From contig JASXTE010000011.1 in NCBI GenBank assembly GCA_030280995.1, forward strand, positions 24,508,817-24,572,816: 64,000 bases of DNA, in the 5' to 3' direction. A program made the position numbers and the translations under genes. This DNA comes from Hemileia vastatrix (lineage: Eukaryota > Basidiomycota > Pucciniomycetes > Pucciniales > Zaghouaniaceae). The notes beneath the pieces are model-generated. The model made no database searches, had not been told where the DNA came from, and saw only the letters and a list, made by a program, of their open reading frames with translations. Shown one piece after another: positions 56,144 to 64,000 of the stretch (positions are counted from its first letter, which is position 1; every line of letters begins with the position of its first letter).

Positions 56144-57289
56144 TGTCGGTCAGTCGTCTAGAAGAGGGAAGAAGAAGGGGAAGAAAGAGAGGAGGACAAG
56201 GAGAAAAGGTTATTTGAGAAATAAAAGAAATAAAATATAATAAAATTATTTAATTTATTGAAGAGGAGCAATGACGAGTTTCTTGAGAGATGAGACAACA
56301 ATGGAGTTCTTATTAAATAACAATATTATTTTAATGGTAAGGGTTCTGCGTGGCAAACACTATGATCACTATCAGACTTAAGGCAACCTTTTAATTGTTA
56401 TATAGAATTTCAATTAGAATTTTGATACTAATAAAAAAATAATATAAACGTAATAAAATTATATTTAAGTTGTTGAGTGTATAGTAAGTGATGAGGCTAC
56501 AGGAGATTATCCAAGGCCCTTTTATAGGCAATGGGTCCTCTGAAGCGCCACTATATTTGTAAATACAAGAATTATAATAGGATGAAACAAGAATATAAAA
56601 GAATAAGTGAAACATAACAATGTAGAGAAAAATATGAAACAAATAATTAAAAACCCCAATTAAGAATCAAATTTTCCCACAATTAATTCCCAAATCAGTA
56701 AGTAAAAATAGTGAATAACTAAACAAGCCTGGGACATAGGAACTATGAGAAAAATAATTCAAAACAGATGGTAAAGTCAGATTTAAGGATTTTTAAGTGA
56801 AACAAAAAATATTTTGACGCAACAAAATATGTAATTAATTTCAATTTAGTATAAATTAGTTAATTTTTTTTTCCTGACACAATTAAAGGTAAAAAGAAGC
56901 GCCATTAATTATTTTTTAATACTATATGAAAGGTTTTTATTTAATATATAAATTTAAATAATTAATTTAATTATATTATAAGTCAATTTTACACTTATAA
57001 TTATAATATATGTTGTTAATTAATTAAATATTAATTTATAATTATTAAATACATAAAAAATGCGCCATTATTTGTAGAATATAAAATATATTATGCTTAA
57101 TTTAAATGTATAAATAATTTATATAACAATAAAATTAATATAACACTTATATTTAATAAGATACTTATATAATTTTATTATGCAATAAAATATTACTTTA
57201 TATACATCAAATGCAATAATTTATGCCCTCTTTCAGGTCCTATAAGTTAACATGTCATTTACTGGGCTCCTGGTATAGCCTGGCTGACA
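56144..57289 (-). repeat. 3' LTR of element D
   Basis: 1146 bp with plus-strand ends TGTCGGTCAG and GGCTGACA. It is clearly related to the element B LTRs but shorter and diverged, so D and B are separate lineages of one family. Confidence 0.88.
56519..56526 (-). promoter_or_regulatory. TATA box in element D LTR
   Basis: The minus strand reads TATAAAAG; same position relative to the LTR start as in element B. Confidence 0.65.
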
Positions 57290-57301
57290 CTCCCTCACTC
57301 T
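57290..57301 (-). other. Polypurine tract of element D
   Basis: The minus strand reads AGAGTGAGGGAG directly before the LTR. Confidence 0.8.
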
Positions 57302-57322
57302 AAAAAAAACAATAAAAAAATG

Positions 57323-57736
57323 CTAAGATTTTTTCTTTTTGTACTTTTTCAATAGAGTAGGAAGATTTGAAATCTCCTTTCCAGGTATCCATGCATCATG
57401 TTCAGATGATTTGTTCTTATATCTCAATAAATATTCAGTACCTCTTTCAGGAGTGATAATTCTATCATTGAGAATTTTATCAATTTCTGCTGTTTCTGTG
57501 ACTTCCTGAGGGTTTTTCTTAGGTCTTCCTCTTCTTTTGGGAAATAAGTCACTGTTGGAAGTATAAGGCTTAAGCAAAGAAATGGGAAAGACAGGATGTT
57601 TCCTATCATAAGGAGAATACAATACAACTTCTACTGCATTATCACCAACCATTATTTTAACAACAAATGGTCCTACAAAAGGATCTTTTATTTTGTTGTT
57701 ACCTTGTAAATTGAAATGGACAGTAGAGATCAACAC
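57323..57736 (-). CDS. Integrase C-terminus and chromodomain of element D
   Basis: 137 codons: GPY/F-type module (FVGPFVVKIMVGDNAVEVV), basic linker KRRGRPKK, chromodomain (EIDKILNDRI, YLLRYKNKSSEHDAWIP, LLKKYKKK). It is out of frame with the main pol ORF because of a one-base deletion near 57803; the element B copy reads without that break. The chromodomain would direct insertion to marked chromatin. Confidence 0.85.
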   Translation of the reverse strand: MLISTVHFNLQGNNKIKDPFVGPFVVKIMVGDNAVEVVLYSPYDRKHPVFPISLLKPYTSNSDLFPKRRGRPKKNPQEVTETAEIDKILNDRIITPERGTEYLLRYKNKSSEHDAWIPGKEISNLPTLLKKYKKKKS

Positions 57737-60700
57737 TTCATCACCCTTGTTAAATGTGTATTCTTTATGTGATTTATCCCTTCTTTTCTTTTCATATTCA
57801 AATCTTTATCAATACAGCTCTGAGCATGTTTTCTGCATAGCTGTTGCATTTGCATGAACAATTTTACACCAGGGTGTAGTTCCAACTTAGGTAATTTATT
57901 ATTGAGAATTTGAGCAGGAGTATGTGGGACATAACCTAACCAAAGCTCAAAAGGCTTTTTCTTAGTGACAGAATGAACAGTGCTATTATATGCAAATTCA
58001 AGACCAGGCAATAGAGTGACCCAATCATGAGTAAATCTGTCATTGTCTTTATATTCTAAACCAAAGGCACAATACCTTCTAATCATATCTTCCAGAGTTT
58101 TAATCATTCTCTCAGCTAGACCATCAGTCTGAGGATGGTGAGCTGTAGACAATTTTAACTCACAGCCACAAATATCCATCAAAGAGGTCCAAAACTCAGA
58201 AGTAAATTTTGGATCCCTATCAGAGATAATGGCTTTTGGAAAACCAATAATATTAAACATGTAAGACCACCATAAGAAAGCTAATTCTTTGGTGGATACA
58301 TCTTTGTAGGTTGGAATAAATTTGCACATTTTTTTGAATCTATCCACTATTACCCAACAAGAGTTAAAGCTGTCTTTACCTGCAACAGGAAGACCAGTGA
58401 CAAAATCCATATTAAAGATTTGCCAGGGAGCACTAGGTGCTTCAATATGTTGTAATAACCCTGCTCTCTTACCTGTTAACCTTTTAGATTTTTGGCAGGA
58501 ATCACAAGATTCAACATATAATTTTGTGTCTTCAGACATATTAGCCCACCATGCAGTGTTTTTGATTCTAATCAATGTTTTTTCAAGATCAAAATGACCA
58601 GCTAATATGTCATCATGACAAAGTTTGAGGATAGTTTCTTTCATAGAAGGAGGAATCACAAGTACATTAGTAAGCTTCCTTCTATAATATATATAACCAT
58701 CTTCAATAGAGAACTTTCCTTTATTTAAAGCATTTTGATACTTTGCAGGAAGAGTTTTTATTAATGCTTGAATTGAAGCATTCTTAGGATCATTTAAGAT
58801 AGAAACCAATTTATTTAAATCAGAATCCTTATCATATGAATCCAGTATTGATTGTAATAACTCTTCTTCCATATCAACTATAAATATACCATGGATATGA
58901 ACAGTATCATCTTCAGGTACATAAGCAGGATTTGAGTCATTATTTGGCAGAGGCAATCTGGAGAGCATATCAACATTGGAGTGAACATTTCCAGCTCTAT
59001 GGATAATTGTCATCCATCCTCTGTATTCTTGGACAGCAAGTTGCCACCTGAACATATGTCTGTTAGGTGTCTTTAGGTTTAAGAGGGACTTCACAGCACT
59101 ACAGTCAGGTACCAACTCAAATTTTTGGTCATCCAAATAGTAATGAAGCTTCTCAAGAGCCCAAAAACCTGCTAAGCACTCCAATTGAGTGGCACCATAT
59201 TTCAATTCACTATTTCTTAAGGTTCTTGAAATATAACAAATTACAACCTCTGAGGATTTATCATTAATAATTTGCTTCTGGTGAAGGGCAGCACCCAGAC
59301 CAATAAAGCTAGCATCTGTATATAGGACAAATGGCTTGTTAAAATCTGGAAGAGCCAATATAGGGGCTGTAATTAAGCAACTTTTTAATGTATCAAAAGC
59401 TTTTTGACAGTCATTATTCCAGAGAAAAGCAACATCTTTTCTGGTCAGTTTTGTAAGAGGCAAGGCTATGACCTGATAATTTTTAATATATTGTCTATAA
59501 TAGCCACACATACCCAAAAAACTTTGGATTTCTCTTACAGAAGTTGGTGCTTTCACATTTTGAATGGCAGCAACTTTGTTATGGTCTACACAAATTTGTA
59601 AGCCTGACACAACATGGCCAAGGACTTTCAAAGATTGAAAACAAAATTTACACTTTTTTAAAGATAAGGTCATATTTATTTCATCCATTTTTTGGAAAAC
59701 TCTATTCAAGTGAATCATATGTTCATCAAAAGTTTTAGAAAAAACAATAATATCATCAATATAAACCATGAGCCAACCTTCAATAATTTCTTGATGGAAA
59801 GTGTTATCCATAACTTTCTGGAAAACTGAAGGAGCATTTTTAGGGCCAAATGGCATCCTAACATACTTATATATTCCCATATGAGTAGCAATAAGCAAAA
59901 AATTTTGAGAATTTTTCTCAACTGGAACTTGATGATAACCTTCATTACCATCCAGACAACTAATAAATTTAGCACCTTGCAAGGTAGCATGTATTGAATT
60001 AATTCTGGGTAAAGGATAAATATCATCAACAGTATAAGTGTTTAAAGCTCTGTAATCTCCACATAATCTAGCCTTATATTTTTCATAAGAAATTAAGACT
60101 GGGGAGATGACACAATATTTGGGGGTGACATCCACTTTCTCAATGATATTTATTTTCAATAATGTATCAATATTATCTTCAATATCCTTTATTTTTGTTG
60201 GAGAACCAGGATATGGTTTTTTCTTAAGAGTAGGAGGAATATCACTTAAGTTACAGGATAAGGTAATTTTCATCTCTTCCTGAACAATTCCCAAGACATG
60301 AGAACCATGAGCAAAAGCCATAGGGAAAGAGGTAATAGAGGCAATAATAGAATCCTTTTGGTCACTAGTTAACTGATCACCAAAAGAAGCAGTATTTATT
60401 TCATTTAATAAATCATCCATTTCAGTTGTTGTTCTGCTTTTACACTGGATTAGTGAGTTACAAGACTTTAACAGATTCCCAGAAGGATTTCTAGAAGAAG
60501 AAATTTTGAATTTCCTTTTGCCATTCATTCCTAAGGTAAAGCAATTATTTGCTGGGTCCAATTTCACACCAAACATGGTTAAAATATCATTTCCCATAAT
60601 AAACCAATTTCTTAAATTATCATTTTTCATGACAACAAATTCACAAATAGCTCTGACAAAACCACCATTATATTTGAAGAATACAGAGGTTTTGTATTTT

Positions 60701-61887
60701 CCAATAGGAATTAAGGTAGAAACATACCCTCTCCATTTTTCAGAAGTCATAGGCAATAATTTTCTCAAATAATCCCTATCTACTGAAGCTAAAGATTTTT
60801 CAGACACTACACTTCCTCCAGCACCAGAATCAAGAACTACATCAACATTTTTACCATTAATGATAACAGGTGCCTTCAAAGGGGATATGGGTATAGAATT
60901 GTTAGTAATATCTTTAATTATCTCAGCATTTTCTACTGAAGATAAATCCAATACACATTCTTCAGAAATATTATCTAAATAATGGACATCCTGTTCCAAC
61001 ATTAAAACATCTTTAACAGATTCATTGTCATAGGAGATATTACTTTCACAGTCACTAGAAGAATTACTGACATCAAGTTCAACTTCATCAGTGTCTTCAT
61101 TTTGTTCAACAAGATGAATTTTCTTGTCACAAACATGACCCTTCTGCCACGGTTTGCTACATTTATAACAAGTATTTGTTGCATATTTTTTAGGTGCAAT
61201 TGGGGCAGAGGGTTTACCAGATTTTTCTGGGAGCTTTGTAGAAGGTTTATTCTGATCATTATAAGATTTACCAAGGTAATTCTTAGGTTCATATCTATGG
61301 TTGAGTAGTACCTCATTACAGATATTAATGAAAGAAGAATTTTCTCTTACATGCTCAGTTCTAGCCACAATCAAATCTCTAAGAGAATTTGGTAATTTAT
61401 ACAAGATTTTATCTCTCCAAATATCATAATCCATCTTTGGATCAATTGCTCTTAGGATTTTTGTTACTTTCATAAGAAAAACAATGTGCTTTTCAACAGA
61501 GGAGGATACATATCTAGTATTCTCATACAGTCTTTGCTGAGCTAACCTGAATTTTGAACCACCAAACTGATTCTCAATCAAGGATTTCCAATCATTCCAT
61601 GTATAATGATTGTTATCTAAAAGAACAGATTCATACCACATCAAGGCTACATTGGAAAATAAAGAAATTAGCTTAGAAACAATTTCCTCATCAGGTAGTT
61701 TATAAGATCTCTTTAAATTATCAATTCTTTGGATAAAGTGTTGCCAATCAGAGGAAGAATCACCATCAAAGGTAGGATATTGGTCTAACTTAGGCCAATT
61801 TTTCTGACTACTGGGATGGTCCACTTTTTGGTTTGAATTATTCATTATTAATAATTCCTGAAGTTTAGCCAGGTGTTCTGAAATTTA
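57730..61887 (-). CDS. Gag-protease-RT-RNase H-integrase polyprotein of element D
   Basis: 1371 open codons from ATG 61845; the true frame begins further upstream, beyond the nonsense codon at 61887. Domains in order: gag domain (DWQHFIQRIDN, residues 1-190); zinc knuckle C-x2-C-x3-W-x2-G-H-x-C near 225; protease VVLDSGAGGSVVSE near 338; RT 570-760 with MVYIDDIIVF near 696; RNase H with LYTDASFIGLG near 843 and HSNVDMLSR near 975; integrase zinc domain near 1080-1115 (HDDILAGHFD, CDSCQ); core with Asp near 1147, Asp near 1210 (SDRDPKF) and Glu near 1244 (LAERM). All catalytic residues are present. The last 20 codons are off frame after the deletion. Confidence 0.93.
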
Positions 61888-62817
61888 ATTATTTACAGAA
61901 ACAGCTGGTGCATGACCATCACAAGATTTTTTGCTAGTAGCAAAAGATTTTACAGACTCATTGTCAGTTTGTTTAATGGTTGAAATATGAGGAAGAAAGG
62001 ATGAACTTTGCTCAGGTTTTTTTCCTTTATTTTTATGCAGCTTATTGACAGCAATCTCATTTAATTCATTATTGATGGTTAAGGTTGAGAACTTTTCCTG
62101 AAGGTCAGACACATAGTTTCTTATTCTTGGAATTTCAGACATCTGGTCATTTACTTTTGCAAGAGATAGAACATTTCTGTCCTCAGAAACTGAGTGTTTG
62201 GTACTTAGTGCATGGAAATCATTTCTTAGTTTTTTAAACTCATTTTGCAGAGATTTTATTTCATTTTTGAATGAATAATTTTCTTCAATAAGGGGTTTCA
62301 ATTCACTCAAGGTCTTATGTAGACGGATATTTCTATCTGAGATAGCTCTATGGTCACTTCTTATTTGTTTTTGTTGACTAAGAACAATATTCAAGGTTTC
62401 TTTGATTTTTAAATAAGCTGTATCTTGTACAGAAGAACTCACTTTACTTTGCAAGTGTAAATTATTTAATCTATCATTTTCATGGATTAACACATCTCTC
62501 ACATGTTTGTCTTTCACAACATTAAAATCAAGGGTATCTTTCAATATTTCCTCAGAAGTTTTTTCAATTAAGGTATAGATTTCAGGGGGAACAGAATCAT
62601 TTTTAATTGCAAGAGAAGGATTAATTAAAGAAGTAGAAGTTAAAGGTAAAGTTTCATCAAATGACAATTTGCTAATTACATCAATAGGGCTACTAGTTAG
62701 AGGAAGCTGTCTTTTAACAGGTTTAACTGTTCTTTCACCATGTTCAATAATATTACCTGCAGAAGAAGATTTATTAGAAAACATACCCAAGTGACTATCA
62801 ACCAAATTACTTACCAT
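61885..62817 (-). CDS. Gag N-terminal part (ORF2 start) of element D
   Basis: I start at ATG 62817, which overlaps the ORF1 stop; the frame is open upstream to 63144 as well. The product is Ser/Thr-rich at first, then a long coiled-coil-like region (EEILKDTLDFNVVKDKHV, SQQKQIRSDHRAISDRNI, NEFKKLRNDFHAL). It ends at TAA 61885 where element B has GAA and reads on into the gag domain, so this stop is a mutation. Confidence 0.7.
   Translation of the reverse strand: MVSNLVDSHLGMFSNKSSSAGNIIEHGERTVKPVKRQLPLTSSPIDVISKLSFDETLPLTSTSLINPSLAIKNDSVPPEIYTLIEKTSEEILKDTLDFNVVKDKHVRDVLIHENDRLNNLHLQSKVSSSVQDTAYLKIKETLNIVLSQQKQIRSDHRAISDRNIRLHKTLSELKPLIEENYSFKNEIKSLQNEFKKLRNDFHALSTKHSVSEDRNVLSLAKVNDQMSEIPRIRNYVSDLQEKFSTLTINNELNEIAVNKLHKNKGKKPEQSSSFLPHISTIKQTDNESVKSFATSKKSCDGHAPAVSVNN
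62811..62817 (-). promoter_or_regulatory. ORF1 stop / ORF2 start overlap in element D
   Basis: The minus strand reads GCC-ATGGTAA-GTAAT: TGG TAA closes ORF1 and ATG opens Gag in a CCATGG context. GTAAGT is also a perfect 5' splice-site core. See 25468-25474 and 36952-36958. Confidence 0.55.
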
Positions 62818-63492
62818 GGCAGAGGTGGAAACTTCCCCTGAGACTGGGTTTGGGATTGTGTTTGGGCCTTCTTTCTCCTGCCTTGTTGGTAGGGATGAGG
62901 AGGTGGATGGAAATTGGGTGTTCTGGATGGGCCAGGCTGATGATGAGGAGGGTGTTGCACATTCTGTTGGTAGTGACTCATTAGATAATCCCATTTCCAT
63001 TGCTCTACTTCCATAGTATTTGGATTTTGGATGGTTGAGCTGGGTGGCTGTGAAGGTTGAGCCTGAAACTGAGGCTGATTGGGAGGCAACTGAGGAGGGG
63101 CCTGGGCCTGAATCTGGTTCCTGAGTTCTTGAACCTGATCCCAAAAGGTGTCTACCTTTGCTTTGTACGTCATATTTTCTGTCTTCAACTCTTTTATATG
63201 ACTGGACAGGTTGCTGATTTGTTGTGGCAGAGGAAGCTTTTTTATTTTAAATCCTTTTGGAAGACCTTCTTGAGGTACTAGAGGCTTTACTTCCTTCTGT
63301 TGTGCTGGGGGAAGGGGGTTTGGTTTGTTTACATTTCCTGTCATTTCCACATCCTGAATTATGTGAATTTTTTGTGTTAGCATAAGATTTTTTATGTCCA
63401 ACTTTAGAAGAACTCACAGTATCAGCATCATAGTCAATTTCAATTTCATCCACTTGCATGTTATCCATTTTTTCAGCCAAATTGTTGGACAT
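62811..63492 (-). CDS. ORF1 of element D, spread over two frames
   Basis: The first frame starts MSNNLAEKMDN at 63492 (acidic, then Lys/Ser-rich) and stops at 63247. The second, +1 frame is open from 63401 to 62811. It encodes a coiled coil (NLSSHIKELKTENMTYKAK, DTFWDQVQELRNQIQ), a Pro/Gln-rich stretch, VEQWKWDYLMSHYQQNVQ, more Pro/His/Gln and the end PPLPW. Conservation with B and F is in the first frame at the N-terminus and in the second after it. No known domain; it could be a Gag cofactor. How the frames are joined is unresolved. Confidence 0.55.
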
Positions 63493-64000
63493 AATAGTGG
63501 GAAGATTAATTAACTTTTTAAAAAAATAATAAAAGTTAGTTAATAATTGCTCCAAATATAAAAATTTTTATTAATTAAATTATAAAAAAAAAATTTCAAT
63601 ATAAAGTAATAATTATAAAAAATTAATTTTTAAAAAATGGATTGCAAGGTTAAATTGGGAATAAACAATCAATTTAATTCAACCAATTAATTACCAATAT
63701 TAAATATGGCAATATATTTGGGACTAAGCACAAAGTACTTTTAAGTCAACCAAAATTAACAATAATTAATAATAATAAAAAATTAATTTAATAATTCAAT
63801 TTGTATTAATAATAATGTCAATTCTTCTAGGACTAAGAGGATTTAACACTCTATAATGGTCAACTAGGAAAAAAAAATTAATAATTGAACACTTACACTC
63901 AGTGAATCAGCAATTAAGCCACAATCACTGTTATTGCAGTAAAAATATAGTAATATGAGTGAGAGGTGCAAAGGTGAACTTACTATAGTGATCGAAAAAT
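63493..64000 (-). other. 5' leader of element D
   Basis: No gene; AT-rich. The block at 63893-63985 matches the leader of element B (26520-26620). The reading can be extended upstream of MSNN to an ATG at 63555, but that extension is absent in B. Confidence 0.5.

Larger units (their letters stand above)
56144..64000 (-). mobile_element. Element D: near-intact Ty3 chromovirus (5' LTR outside window)
   Basis: 3' LTR, polypurine tract, chromodomain, a 1371-codon Gag-pol ORF, the Gag start, ORF1 and leader run to the right edge in the reverse direction. I see only a nonsense codon (61887-61885), a one-base deletion (about 57803) and a possible frame problem in ORF1 (63247). The 5' LTR should begin about 150 bp beyond the window, judging from element B. 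Confidence 0.9.

Noticed and set aside
1..64000. tRNA, rRNA or other structured RNA genes
   Set aside because: No cloverleaf-like or rRNA-like stretch was recognised by eye; a covariance-model scan would be decisive.

Overview
The window looks like a transposon-packed, AT-rich nuclear contig of a basidiomycete fungus. A rust (Pucciniales) is my best guess. The reasons are GT-AG introns of about 54-99 bp in the two host-like genes, Ty3 elements whose reverse transcriptase has F-I-D-D where most have Y-x-D-D (a variant I associate with basidiomycetes), chromodomain Ty3 elements, and many nested retrotransposons with almost no host genes. The species is not determined. No rRNA, tRNA or CRISPR array was recognised.

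Layout. 1-8766: element A, a minus-strand Ty3 element lacking its reverse transcriptase, inserted in the integrase of a plus-strand Ty1/copia relic (8767-11390). That relic is itself split by a 238-bp CACTA-type miniature transposon (10016-10253). 11391-18659: the only island of host-like DNA. It holds a decayed two-exon gene (12170-12838, minus), a four-exon gene for a predicted secreted protein of about 635 residues (13731-15849, minus), a Tc1/mariner-like MITE (16431-16581) and a possible orphan 3' exon. 18660-28069: element B, a complete but mutated minus-strand chromovirus with both LTRs. 28070-34387: element E, a plus-strand relic related to A and C, cut by a second CACTA MITE (32828-33088). 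36408-39701: element F, a plus-strand relic related to B and D. 39702-52745: element C, a minus-strand relative of A inserted in the reverse transcriptase of F. 52747-54584: relic G, a third type of Ty3 gag-protease, minus strand. About 55155-56062: a block made almost wholly of A/T oligomers. 56144-64000: element D, a minus-strand chromovirus related to B and close to intact; its 5' LTR lies past the right edge.

How the parts work together. In both chromovirus copies with an upstream ORF (B, D) and in F, a short ORF1 (coiled-coil and proline-rich) precedes a Gag-protease-RT-RNase H-integrase-chromodomain ORF. ORF1 stop and ORF2 start overlap in the heptamer ATGGTRA. In A and C, gag, protease, RT, RNase H and integrase run leftward. 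Between the end of pol and the 3' LTR lies a 1.8-4.3 kb segment that codes on the OPPOSITE strand. It holds a small ORF starting next to the polypurine tract and a longer ORF further in, each with a six-cysteine C-x2-C-x6-C ... C-x2-C-x6-C cluster. In C, a field of short inverted repeats (AGTC-N6-GACT) and a 38-nt stem-loop lie between the two ORFs. This antisense module, kept in two diverged copies, is the strongest candidate for an undescribed system here.
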